A stretch of 64,000 nucleotides of DNA from Tricholoma matsutake (Eukaryota; Basidiomycota; Agaricomycetes; Agaricales; Tricholomataceae): contig AP026550.1 in NCBI GenBank assembly GCA_026075535.2, positions 2,046,001-2,110,000 on the forward strand, given 5' to 3'. Shown one piece after another: positions 46,752 to 58,597 of this stretch (its first letter is position 1; the number at the start of each line of letters is the position of its first letter). The translations under genes and the position numbers were made by a program. Under the pieces are notes generated by a model. That model worked only from the letters and a program-made list of their open reading frames with translations, did not search any database and was not told the origin of the DNA.

Positions 46752-47028
46752 TGGTCCTTCTTTCCTGAACTGGATTTGATCTGATAAAGATGGATCCCTG
46801 ATTACCAGCGCAGATTGGTATGCGCTTCAGTATATATCCAACTTCCTGGAATAAGGACTCTATCCATGCTATCTGCTGACAAGTGTCAGAGAGAGCCATA
46901 TATTCAGCTTCTGTGGATGACAGTGCTACAGTTTTTTGTAAATGGGACTGCCAGCACACAATGCCACTCGCTAGAGTAGCAAAGTAACCCATTGTAGATT
47001 GGTGCTTGACAGTGTCAGCTGCCCAATC

Positions 47029-48591
47029 TAGGCAATAGCATGGGTATGGGCAACCCGCATGGGTCACAGGTACGGGTAACCCGCATGGGTCACGGGTACA
47101 GGTATCAGTGGGTATGGGTACGGGTCACCCATCATGTACCCATGACCCACCTAGTACCCATCGCTTACAGGTCTCTTTACAGATTTTGGCACTCATATGA
47201 GTGCTGACAATCTTTTATATACTTAAATACTATGTAATTAACTTAATATACATATTACTTAGGGGAAGCGATGCCCCAGAAGAGAGGGGAGCTGGTGGAA
47301 GCAGGGTGTTATATATGAAATAATGTTTGTTACTGTTTGGTTCCAGTAAATGAATGTGAATGTGACGTGCCATTTACTAGATCACATTGTTATTTATTAC
47401 TATTTGGTTCCAGTAAACAGCCAGAGCTGTTGGCGATGCCACCTCTCCCTCATCCACCTACCACCACCCACCCCTTCAACTCCATTGCCACCGCTCCCTT
47501 GCCCTTCAATACACCAAACACAGCCAGGGCCAACAGACAGACAATGGGCCCAAACACCGATGTACGGCGTTTGGGCCCCATGTAAGTTTTTCTTTTCTTT
47601 TTTCTTCTTTTTACTAACTATTTTAATTTCATTTTTAGATTATAATTATCTTGTAACAATGGGCCCAACCCCGCTATCCTGTGCTATACCACCGCTGCAA
47701 GCCCCTGCTCGCAGGGTGGATCACAATGAACCAGGGGGGTAGGATGATGACGATAATGACAGGGCAACAACAACAGGACACCGATGACAGGACAACAACA
47801 ACAACAACAATGACAACAACAGGACAACAACAACAATGACAATGACAACGACAGGACAATGGCAACCAGGACAATGACCAGGACCAGATGATGACACCGT
47901 GGGATGAGGAGGGAACAGTGGCACCAACCCAGCACCCACCCCTGCCATGGCAAGCAACTGCTCATATGGGGGATTGCGGGTGCTAATGACGGCGACAATA
48001 ATGACCATGACTGGATGACGACACCACGGGATGACAAGGAGGGGGACAAGGGGACAAGGAGAAGGAGGGGATGAGGGCAACCATGACAGGCATGGGAACA
48101 ACAGCAAAGGGGGAACAATGGTGAGGGGGGAACGATGGTGAGGGGAAAATGATGGCAAGGGGGGAACAGCGAGAGGGGGAACAGCAGCGAGAACAACAGC
48201 GAGGGGGGGGAACAATGACAATGAATGATGGGGAACGACCCAGCACCCATGCCCAGCCCTGTGAGCCACTGCTCGTGGGGTGGATCATGGGTGCTAGCAG
48301 CCGACGACGAAGGGCGACGGAATGGGACAGGACAACGATGGCCCCAAACTCACAACCACCCCCTCTCACTCACAAACGCGAGGTGGGGGTGGTCCTTAGT
48401 ATAATTATATAGTTATCGATGTAGTTTAAATAGAATTAATTTAATTTATATGCTTGGTATGAAACCCGTGCGGGAATCGACACCTGCTGGTACCCGCCCA
48501 TACCCGCCGTGTGTCAACCTGCAGGTCGATGGGTTACTACCCATGCAGGTACAGGTATGGGTCGAGCTCTGGGTACCCATGCCATTGCCTA
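47029..48591. mobile_element. 1563-bp hAT-like non-autonomous element in copia-2
   Basis: The element is flanked by an 8-bp duplication GCCCAATC (47021-47028, 48592-48599), present once at the matching place in copia-1. Its inverted termini read TAGGCAATAGCATGGGTA and TAGGCAATGGCATGGGTA. Eight-bp duplications and TAGG-type ends are hAT features. Inside are subterminal CATGGGT/ACCCATG repeats, a hairpin (47546-47579) and long GACAACAAC/GGGAACAATG low-complexity runs, but no transposase. Confidence 0.88.
47546..47579. repeat. GGGCCCAAAC hairpin, same design as two others to the right
   Basis: An inverted repeat with GGGCCCAAAC arms around a short loop, followed by TAAGTTTTTC and a T-rich tract ending TTTTTAG. 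The copies at 53581-53614 and 54244-54273 have different arm sequences (GGCCCAAGAGA) but the same arrangement. Confidence 0.6.
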
Positions 48592-51500
48592 GCCCAATCA
48601 GAGTCTGTGAAGGCCTGTAGCCCTTCGGATTTCTCTCCATCATAGACAATGTTATATTTCTGGGTTCCCACCAGATAGCGCATGATGTACATCACTTTAT
48701 CTAGATGTTCTTGGCTAGGATTAGCTGAGAATTGTGACATCTTGATTACCATGTAAGCGATATCAGGTTGTGTTCTGAGCATCAGATACAATAAAGATCT
48801 GATCACAGACTGATATTTTAATCTAAGCCCTGCGTTTTGCATTGCTGTGTTTTCCGATGGTTTGTAACCAGTCAGGAGCGGAGTGGGGGCAACTTTGGCA
48901 TTTGTCATCTCGAACCTTTCAAGCACTTTGGCAAGATATTCAGTTTGATCGAGTTTGACTTTATTTGCAGTCTGCATGATGCGCATGCCTAAGAATTCCA
49001 TGACTTTTTCAGTACTATGGCACTCCCAATGCTTTAGACAAGCATTCTTCTTTTCATCCACAAGTTTCTTTTTCTTCCCCATGAACAAGCCATCATCAAC
49101 ATAGACCAGCACAATAACAATGCTGCCTGTCTTAGGATCCTTGTGTATGAAAATGCTGGCATCGGAGCTGGCGCACACAAATGCAATGGTGCACATAAAT
49201 GCCTCTAGCTCTTTCCACCATGCTAGTGAGGCCTGTTTAAGGCCATACAATGCTCGGCATAAGCGCATTACTTTGTGCTCTTTTCCCTCGAGTCTGAAAC
49301 CCTCGGGTTGATCCATATAGATCTCCTCATCTAGTTTGCCATATAAAAATGCGGTTTTTACATCTAGACCGGTCATATACATGCCTTCTAGAGATGCAAG
49401 TGCAAACATGAGGTGTATGGTCTCGTAGCGGACTATTGGTGAGAAAATCTCATCAAAGTCAATGCCTTCGACTTGTGAAAAGCCTTTGGCCATGAGTCTG
49501 GCTCGTTTTCTTCCGTCTGATTTCATGGAGAAAACCCATCTATTTTCGATCATTTTTTGATCATGTGGAAGATCGACAATGTCATAGACTTGTTGCTTGT
49601 GAAGAGCCTCTAATTCTTTGCGACAAGCCTGTTTCCACTCAAGTTGCTGCTGCCGTGGTAGGCATGCAATATCGCGAAATTGGTTTGGAACTTTGCTTGA
49701 TGGTGTGACTGCTTTTGACAACAGCCAGCGAATAAGCTTATCTCCACCTTCCTTGGTTATCTTTTGAATATAACCTGCTTTGTCCAGTTCCCCCATTGGG
49801 TGATCATGTTCCTGATTATTGGAATTGGGCACACTCTCATGGGGTGCTGAACTTGGTCCAGCAACTGGTTCTTGCTGTTGGGATTGTGGTTGTGTTCGGT
49901 TATGATCCAAATCTTGACCCACAGATCTCTTCCAATATTGATCACGTGCAATGTCTCTCTCTATGTCAGAGGGGAGTCACTTCTCTCCATAGGGATTGCC
50001 AGGACAGTTTGGGATGTTCCTCTGCCTGCCTGATCGATGGGGCAATTGCTGCCATTCCTGTTGATCATCATGTCTTGGATGAAAGTCCTCAGTGGTTACT
50101 GGAGGTGGTGGAGGAGGAGTGTCAGTCACATCGTCATGCGCCTTTTGCTTGCTTGGTACATCATCATCATCTTTTTCTGATGATGGAGGAAGGGGCAGAT
50201 TTTGTGGTGGTATAGAATCATCACCATCCATTCCAGATGAGTGGTCATCATCTTCTGGTTCTGGAGGTGGAAAATCACCAAGGTCTGTCTTGGCAGGAGT
50301 TTTAGCTCTGGGACAGCATGGGAACAACATTTCATCAAATAGTGCCATAGCACCAATGAATATTGCACCACTAAGTCACATGAAACAGTATGCTTTAATG
50401 CCATCTTCTAATCCAAGGTACATCATTAACTCCGATCGAGGAGCTAATGTGGTTGGACATTTCTCCTTGGGTAGATAGATGTAAGCACTGCAACCAAAGA
50501 CCTTCAGATCATTTAGATCTGGGTGGACTTTATTCAGGTCCTCAAAAGGTGTCAGCCATTTCAGGCACCTTATTGGGGTTTGGTTGTATAGGTGTGTTGC
50601 ATGTTCAATGCAAAATTCCCACCATGATTGTGGTAGACAAGCAGTAAATCGCAGGGTTTGCAACTTTTCCATTATTGTCCTTATGGCACGCTCTGCATGC
50701 CTGTTCTGTTGGTGAACATGGGGTGCAGACATCTCTATTTTGATGCCAAAATTCTTGAGCATATTTTGTAGCTCACAGTCTTTGAACTCCCCCCTGGATC
50801 AACATGCCAGTGCTTGATTGTAGCGCCATACTGGGTCAAAGCCATTGCCTGAAATTGTCTAATCGCTGCAGCAGTGTCAGACTTCTTTCTAAGGCACTGG
50901 ACCCAGATATGTGATGTTTTGTCATCCAGAAATACAATAAAGTATTTATGTTTGTGGTATGATAGTACCAGGAGTTCCTTTAGATCGGAATGTATTAATT
51001 CAAAGGATTTCTCTGTGCGTGAATTTGATTTGGGAAAAGATTTTGATGTCATTTTCCCTTCAGCACACCCTAGTCATATAATTTTGTCTTAGGAATAATT
51101 AAATTCCTTGGGAATTTTATGGTGCTGTTAGGCATTTTCCCTAGCACCTCTTTGGATGGGTGTCCAAGTTGCCTATGCCAAGTCAAGTAGTCAGTGACAT
51201 ACATGGTCATGACATTGATCCTCTTGGTGCTCAATATATGAGTCCAAGCCCAATAGATCATGTTGTGTCTCCTAAGAGGGACACAATCCATTATTGGGTT
51301 TCCTTTCTTGAAAAATGAAATGTGTGCAGAGGAACCATGCACATCACTTCTGTCTTGTAAAAAGACGCCCATTGACAGTAGTCGAGTATTACAGTCGGGT
51401 ATGTAGTAGATGGGGTATAATTGTGTTTCATGTGTCTCTGACTTCCCATGACATACTACCTGATGTCTAATGAAGACTGCTCCTTTTCCTACTATATGAG

Positions 51501-53177
51501 TAGTACCTGTGGCTGTTTGAACCAAGGTAGAGTCCTTTCTTGGTAAAGGCTCATAAGAAGCGAAATCTTTCATTTCACCAGTGAAGTGCTTTGATGCACC
51601 TGAATCCATGATCCAGTTGGCACCTTTCTTACAATTTCTGTTTGCACACATAACACATATATTAAGATCTAAATAGTTCCATGATACATTTAATAGCGGT
51701 AAGATTTCACATGAAAAGTTTGCTGTAATCATTGGAATATTAATTGTGGCAGGTAAAAGGACTGACCTGTCATCATGTCCTCCTGTTTCAAGCAGTTCAT
51801 CGATGAGCATCTCATCAATGGCTTTCCACACTTCTTCATCAGAAATGGGAGGCTCTGATCCAAGGGAGACGGTATTGTCTTTGACCTCCACAATCCTAGG
51901 TTCTTCCAGTTTGATCCTCCTTCTCTTACCTTCTCACACCATCAGGTGCTCTTCCAGCAGTTGCAGATTTTTCGTGCTGCGTGGAAGTTGCATTTGCTTG
52001 AGGGTGTCTTGATCTTGCTGATATTCAGCATAAACTGCATGAGAGGTAGAGGCCACGCCCATATATGCCTGTGCAGGCAGTTGGCAGCGAGGGTCCCTTG
52101 TGGGAGTGTGGTCATGCTGTTCGATGCGCTGAATGAGCGGCATCGGCGGTATGATGGTGCCATTACCATTTATGGTGGTAAAGGCACTGGAGGCAAGGTG
52201 GGTATGCTTCTCTTTGGGCTTATCCTCCTTAGTCTTTCTGTCCCCACGTCATCCACACTTTTGGGATGACTCTCCATTGTTGTTTTGCCCTTCTTTGGGC
52301 TGCCACTTAGGGTTGTTGCCCTTGCACTTTCCAACTGCTGTGTGCCTAGAGGCTTCAGTGACAATGGAGTCCTTGACATGTTTAAATGTCAAGGCACTAG
52401 TAGCAGTCATGTTAAGGACTGTGGCGGATAATGAATCATACTTGTGCAGCATGGCAGCAAGTAGGATCATCTCCTGTACTAGCTCAGGAATGGCAATGTT
52501 GGCAGCCGTGAGGTGCTCGAATTTGTCAGCCATCTTAGCAATCTCTGGCGCTGGGTTCGCAGCTGGGATTTTGATCGCTATTGCAGACCTAAAGTCCACA
52601 AAGACTTGGGAGGGGCCATCGACACCATAATTGGTACAAATGAGGTCCCACACCTCCTCAGCAGTGTCCTTGGTGTTGGCACACTGCCGAATGGAGGGGG
52701 CCAGGTGGAGCACTAGGCTTCCAATAGCCTGGTCATTTTTGTTGCTCCAGGTCTGGAGCTTGGCAGTAGCATCTGCTATGAGAGTAGCATTCATCACTGT
52801 CAAAGGAGGCACCGGAGGTGGTTTGATTTCCACCCCACTAGTTATCTGCCAGAGGCCCTGAGACCTGAGCCATGCCTTCATTGAGTTGGCCCATTGAATG
52901 TAATTGGATCCATCAAAAGTTTGTACGAGTTTTTCAAGAGTTGAAGACATGATCTGTGGTGGCAGCTGTTAAAAGCACTCAATCAGTCTTTTACTCAATA
53001 AAACACATTTTAATGATCTCAGGAGAAAACACTCCTTCAGAGTGTGTAACCCTAGTCAACCTAGGCTTTAAATGCAGCTCATGAAGAGCACAAGGTTATA
53101 ATTTGGAGACAATGAAGCCAACATTGTTTGCAGCCAGTTAAGGTGCATTTGCGACGTGCCCAGCAGGGCCCATAACC

Positions 53178-53446
53178 TGTTGGAGCAGACTATATACACT
53201 GCACAGCAGAAGAGACAACACATTCCTTACAACCTACCTGGGGTTTAGTTAGACTTACAGCTAGGGTTAGCAGAGGTAAGAACACTGTATTCCTACTATA
53301 GTACAGGTTCTCCTTATATACATAATAATAAGGATGTCACATGACTCCAGAGGAATATTCATATGAAATATGTAACAATATTGGTAATTAATGTGGGAGA
53401 ATATGCATATGCAACATGTAACAATATTGGGTAATTGATCTCAACA
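53178..53446 (-). repeat. copia-2 5' LTR (right in window)
   Basis: 269 bp from TGTTGGAGCAGAC to GATCTCAACA. It contains two copies of an ATATGCATATG/AACATGTAACAATATTGG unit at its end. The primer-binding complement lies immediately to its left. Confidence 0.88.
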
Positions 53447-55487
53447 TTCTTTTCATGTTTTTTTTTAAATTTTCAACTAACTAATATTTTTCTTTTTTAG
53501 GTTCTTACTGTGCTATGACAATGAGATGACAAGCGACAAACAATGAATGATGATGCGGAGAGGGAAAAATGGCAGAAAAAGGGCCCAAGAGACGTTGTTG
53601 ACATCTCTTGGGCCATAGGTAAGTTTTTTTTTTCTCTTATTTTTTTGGTTACTGACAAAAGTTTTAAGTATTAGGTACTGACTACAATGACAATGGTGAC
53701 AGCTAACCCAGCACCACACCAGGAATGGCAAAGACAAAGAGCACAGCAAACAAGGGGAAAACACCACAAAAAACCAGGACCAGGACAACAAGGAGGAGAA
53801 AGATGACACCAGCCAGGAACAGTGAGAGTAGGGCAGGCAGACAACAACAGCGAGGCAGACAACAATGACAACAAAGGAAGTGAGACAATGAGGACCAGGA
53901 CCAGGAAGGGAACAATGACAGTGGGGAGCACAACAGGTGACAACAGGAGACATGGGACCACCACAGTGGGCAGGACAATGGGGGCCATGATGGCAAGGGG
54001 GCAGCAGAAGAAGACCAGGACCAGGAACAGTGGTGGTGGGGTGACAACAAGCACCAAGACCAGGACAATGATGGGGGATGACATGGACTGCCACAACACA
54101 GAAAACCGGGAGGACAGCCAAGGAACACAAGGGGGGGGTGGGGGATGGCACAACCAATAGGAAAATGGCCATGGTGGTGACCAGGGTGGGAGGACAGCAG
54201 CACACAAGGAAGGCATGGGAGGCACCAGAAGACCAGGAAAACAGGCCCAAGAGATGTAGACATCTCTTGGGCCATAGTATGTTTTTTTTCTTTTGTTTCA
54301 TTTTCTTACTACTACTAACAATTTTTTAGGGACTCAAATTACTGATGACCACATGCCTAGGACTGAGAGATGATGGGTACCATGGCAGGATGTGCCCCAC
54401 CACTGTGAGCAACTGCTCATGGGGTGGGGGAAGGGTGGAGATGGCAAGGGGATGAGGAAGCAGGACCCATGTGCTGATAGGTTCACCTTGTTGTTCAAAC
54501 TCAGAGAACACATCTACAATTGTTGTCAAAGCTCTATGAGTCTCTACAGACCTCTAGAAAGCTCTACAAACCCATATGAACCCCTCCGAAGTTCTATGAA
54601 CATGTACAAACCTCTACAAAGTCACAAAAATGCTTCAAAATTCTTTGTATACGTTTGGCTGCCATAATACAATTCCCCTGACCTTCGGACACATGTTCCA
54701 CACTTGCTACACATTGCCACATTGCATGCTGAGCACACCAGACATGAGGAGACAAGACATTTTGCTTTTTAGAACACATTGCAGTGTTTTTGACATTTCC
54801 ATGATATATTGGAACAATAGGACAAGTACCTTTGATATATTATGCTTCTACACATTTCCCCTCACATCATTTCTCATTTATTTTGTGATTTGGATACTTC
54901 TTTATTGTCTTATACCTTGCCTCATGGTAGCCTCATGGCCTTATTTCCTTTTTAGTACTATTTCCCCAAAACTTATATAGTCTTGTACTACTATACAACA
55001 TGGAAGAAGAATATAGTGTTGCATCAGTCCCTTGTATATTGTATTAGTCTGACTCAGGAGTTTCCCTCTTGAGTTCCAGCACCTTGTCTTAGCTCTAAAG
55101 TTCTGCGAATTGTCATGAACTTCTTCAAAATTTGTTGTACCATCTCTAAACTCTCTCCTATTGTCTCAATCATCTCTTGTCACCTTTGACTCCCATCGCC
55201 CTTTTGTACTATCCACACCCTATTCTTGTCACTATCCTTGAAAATCTTTGAAACAACTTTGCACACACTCAAAATTCTTCAAACTTCTTTGCAAGCTTTT
55301 GCAGTACTTCATACAACATTGCATCACATTGCATTCATGTTCATTGCCAACGGCGATATTTAGTACCACCTCGCACCCTTCCTCTGACTCATGTTATATC
55401 ATTTGAAGCCATTTTATCGGTTTTGTTTGGTTTCCAGGTCAAGTATCATCAGCACCTACACTATGATGACATACCCACTAGGCTGTG
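53447..55487. other. Low-complexity remnants of hAT-like sequences; no gene
   Basis: This stretch is rich in GACAACAA/GGACCAGGAC runs and carries two GGCCCAAGAGA hairpins (53581-53614, 54244-54273). The palindromic AGCAACTGCTCATGGGG motif appears near 54400, and CTCTACAAA-type short repeats at about 54515-54625. The same ingredients occur inside the hAT-like elements to either side, so this is probably a truncated third copy. Long frames on the minus strand are low-complexity artefacts. Confidence 0.5.
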
Positions 55488-55666
55488 CCTCCCCTGCATT
55501 TTGCGTGGGGAGGTTTTTTTTCATTTTTTATTCATGGTAGTAAATGCAGGTGAGGGGATTTTTGTTCTTTTTGTAATTGTCAACCTCCCCTTGTGTTTGA
55601 CATGGGGGAGATTGGTTTTATATGTAAATATTTATAGAACTCCCCCTTGCACAAGGTGCGAGGGAG
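55488..55666. repeat. Three successive C-rich/G-rich hairpins followed by T-runs
   Basis: Hairpins at 55488-55513 (CCTCCCC/GGGGAGG), 55584-55610 (CTCCCC/GGGGAG) and 55640-55666 (CTCCC/GGGAG) are each followed by T-rich sequence. The repeat unit is irregular, about 60-90 bp. They look like tandem copies of one stem-loop. Confidence 0.55.
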
Positions 55667-55869
55667 GGTATTTTTTATGTAGTTAATTGTGTATCCCTCA
55701 CATTAGGACCAGGACTAGAAGTCGATGGTTTGGACATAATGGATCAATCTGTGACAAATCTTGGTAGCTTCTTTGGCTAAGGCACCTCAGATCAATACTC
55801 TTTCCAACATAGGGCATACCATGGATGGCCATTATCCAGATAGCCACCCATGGATTATGTAAACATATG

Positions 55870-57390
55870 TAGGGATCTGCATGGGTAACCCATACTTTTG
55901 AGTGTACCCATACCCATACCTGCAACCCATGGGTCACAGGCCACAGGTCAGGCAGGTACAGGTCAGCCCAATGTCACCTGTCATGTAACAGCTCCTGCAT
56001 CTGGGAGACCTGCAATTGTGGGCTCCTTTGAGTACAGGAGCTGATAATGACAACAATGACACCACACTGTTGTCCTCATCAGGGCTGGCATCACCATTAG
56101 CACCTGCAATCCCCCATGCAAGCAGTTGCTCACTATGACAGGGAGGTGCTGGGTTGGCACTGTGATTCCCTCATCCTTGTGCTCCTCCTCATCATCCCCT
56201 CATCCTCATCCCTCTCCTCATCATCCTGCCCCATCATCATTGTGGTCCTGGTCATCCTGTTGTCATCATTCCTTGTTGTCATTGTCCTCCTACCTCCCTG
56301 GTTTGTTGGGCCTTTTTCCCTCTTGTTGTTGTTGTTGTCCTCCTCACCATCTTCCATTGTCCTCCTTGTCATTGTCCTCCTCACCGTCTCCCACTGTTGT
56401 CCTTGTTGTTGTCATTCTTGCCATCTCCTGTTGTCCTTGCCATCTCCCATTGTCCTCATTGTCCCTCTTTCTCTTTGTCCAGCCTTGTTGTGTTTGTCGA
56501 CATCCCATTGTTATTGCTGTTGTTGCCATCACCAGTAGTTCTAGCTAGTACCTAAGAAAGATTGTTAGTAACAAACAATGAAATGAGAAGAAAAAACAAC
56601 AACAACAACAACAACACCCCATGAGCAGTTGCTTGCAGGCATGGATGTCACCTTGTAGGGAGTGGGGTAGGGGATCCAGGTGGTGTATGTCATTAGGGGG
56701 GTCATTGTTGTTGTTAGTGCCCTCTCCCACCCTACAAGCAGAGGCTGGTAGTGGTGGTTGTGGGGGGCAGCCTTGTTGGTTATGGGTCCTGTTATGCCAT
56801 CCTACCATTGTCATGGCAGTGTTTCCTGTTTTGAGGAGTGTGGGGTGGTTAGTGATGAGGTGGTGGGGTTGGGGGCATTTGATGTGCTTACCTTGTGCTT
56901 ACACTGATATCTGGGCCTCCTGGTACCTGCATGGGGGCTCTTGACCCAAAACAACCCCCTCTCATCCCATTTGGATGGGGAGGAGGGTGTGTGTGTGCCA
57001 TGTGTTGTTGTAGGTAGTAGATAACCTAAAAATAAGTTTAAATAACTGAAAAATACTTGAAAAAGAAAGAAAAGAACAATGAAAATACTCAATTTACTTT
57101 GTGTTGAGTCAATGGCTTTCAATGTCTGAATATGCATGTGACGTGGCAATTTTGCAGCCATGTAGTTCACTGTTTGCTGTTGATGCAATGTGGGAGCAGC
57201 ATTGGCAGCTGTTGATGGAGCTGGGTGGTGGTTGGGGTCAGAGGGAGAGGCAGTGGTGTCAACAGTGGTGGTGGTGGTGGTGAGGTGGTGGTTGTGAGTT
57301 GTGTGGTGGGTTGGGCAGGGGTCATGGGTCACATTGTTGTGACCCGGGCCTGTAGCCTGAATGGGTACATGAAACCTGTGTGGATCCCTA
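55870..57390. mobile_element. Second hAT-like non-autonomous element
   Basis: Ends TAGGGATCTGCATGGGTA on the left and, on the complement of the right end, TAGGGATCCACACAGG. Flanking octamers AACATATG (55862-55869) and AGCATATG (57391-57398) differ at one base, consistent with an aged 8-bp duplication. The left end aligns with the first hAT-like element (TAGG, five variable bases, GCATGGGTA), so both belong to one family. The interior is low-complexity with no transposase. Confidence 0.65.
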
Positions 57391-57710
57391 AGCATATGGA
57401 TAGGGATGGATATGTGTAAGACATGATGGATATCCACAAATTACAGATGTTAGTGCCAAATAAGGAAAGACACTGGTAGAGGTAAACCCATGAGCAACTT
57501 TGATGGGTATAGGTACTACCACCAATGGGCTTGACTTTGTGTCACACATCGTGAGTTAGACTTCATCACTCACCTGTTTGCATCAGTTAACCCACACAAC
57601 AACAATGACAACTTTGGGCAGCAACCACAATGACAGTGTGCAGTGACTACAACAACAATGACACTCCAATGTAACTAAGACCTACCACCACCATGCCCAC
57701 TCCCACTCCC
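57391..57710. other. Non-coding flank of gypsy-2
   Basis: No gene is seen in this 320-bp stretch. It contains CAACAACAATGACA-type low-complexity sequence and the left CTCCC copy at 57706-57710. Confidence 0.5.
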
Positions 57711-58110
57711 TGTTAGGAAACCACCCCATTACCTAATAAAATTTCATTTTATTTTATTATGTTGAATTACGCTACATGACGCCAAATGACGCTACACTTT
57801 GATAGCATGAGAATTTTATTTCGCACGCATCAAAATGTATGCGCATGTACGAGTGTGTCAGTAACAACAATGTACAATATGTGTAACATAGTATATAAAC
57901 CCTAAATATATGCCTAGGGGACCCCAGTTGTGTTCTCTTAGGTATTCCACCTACGTTTTTGGTGTGAAAGGCCTATCTCAACAAACTCACCTATTAATAA
58001 CCCCTCGCATCAAAACCATCAATTCCCCATCACGAGCGCAGATCTCGCCCCCTTCTTGTAGAGAGAATCTGCACGGTCTTAGCTAGCAGATAGTGGGTGT
58101 CGCCCTAACA
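57711..58110 (+). repeat. gypsy-2 5' LTR
   Basis: Begins TGTTAGGAAACCACC and ends GTCGCCCTAACA, with a TATATAAACC box near 57891. Confidence 0.93.
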
Positions 58111-58597
58111 GAAGAACACAACTTCCCATATCAGTGCACCTTCTCTTACTTGCGCATATGTCATTGTTTCACCGTGCCACATCCAATTACTCACCCTTTC
58201 GGCACGAGCCGGAAGTACTTGTATATATGTAATCTACCTTTTCTTTTGTAAGCTGATGCCAGGCCTCACCTTACATTGCAACCGCCAGTGATCGAGAGGC
58301 AGCGCTCATCATTAGGACAGCTGCAACCAGACAACCAATCGGATCTGGTTTAGTTACGATTTACATTACTCTATTCGGATGACTATTTTAGTTACAAGCC
58401 GAATTCAGTGATATCTCCGAGATCAGGCACTGTTGGAAGGGTTATTGATCCGAAGTGTCAAAATAGGTGCCTGACGAATGACGAACGATTGACGAACCTC
58501 GATGAACCTTATCACGTGACCCATAAACATTTGGAGAGGTCTTGAAGAAAAAATTTTGAATTTGTTGAAGAAGTGATTCATCACAGATTCTACAATT

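Larger units (their letters stand above)
46146..52950 (-). pseudogene. copia-2 Gag-Pol, fragmented
   Basis: Minus-strand fragments follow the copia-1 protein in order: Gag 52950-52249 (STLEKLVQTFDGSNYIQW) and protease plus integrase zinc region 51891-51070 (WIMDSGASKHF, HRQLGHPSKEVL). Integrase core is at 51052-50735 and 50762-50376 (IHSDLKEL, HVHQQNRHAERAI). A linker at 50348-49977 precedes reverse transcriptase 49922-48592 (YVDDGLFMG). RNase H lies at 47028-46757 and 46321-46146 after the two insertions. Breaks are one-base shifts and stops. Many CpG sites of copia-1 are TpG or CpA here, for example in the segment at 49170-49200. Confidence 0.9.
45892..53446 (-). mobile_element. Decayed Ty1/copia element (copia-2) with nested insertions
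   Basis: A relative of copia-1 in reverse orientation, with LTRs at 45892-46113 and 53178-53446, the same primer-binding bases and the same polypurine tract. It is CpG-depleted, has multiple frameshifts and stops, and holds two DNA-transposon insertions (46327-46751, 47029-48591). The flanks TCAAT and TTCTT do not match and the LTRs differ in length, so there is no target duplication to see. The ends may derive from different insertions or have been rearranged. Confidence 0.92.

Noticed and set aside
47684..48369. Long Pro/Ser/Leu-rich minus-strand frames inside the hAT-like element
   Set aside because: They are translations of GACAACAAC and GGGGAACAATG repeats; composition is monotone and three frames are open at once.
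53513..54301. A 262-codon minus-strand frame with Cys/Leu/Val-rich sequence
   Set aside because: Low-complexity repeat read in several overlapping frames, no domain, and no support outside the repeat.
57101..57437. Frames on both strands at the right end of the second hAT-like element
   Set aside because: GTGGTG/CACCAC repeat translations without domain content.
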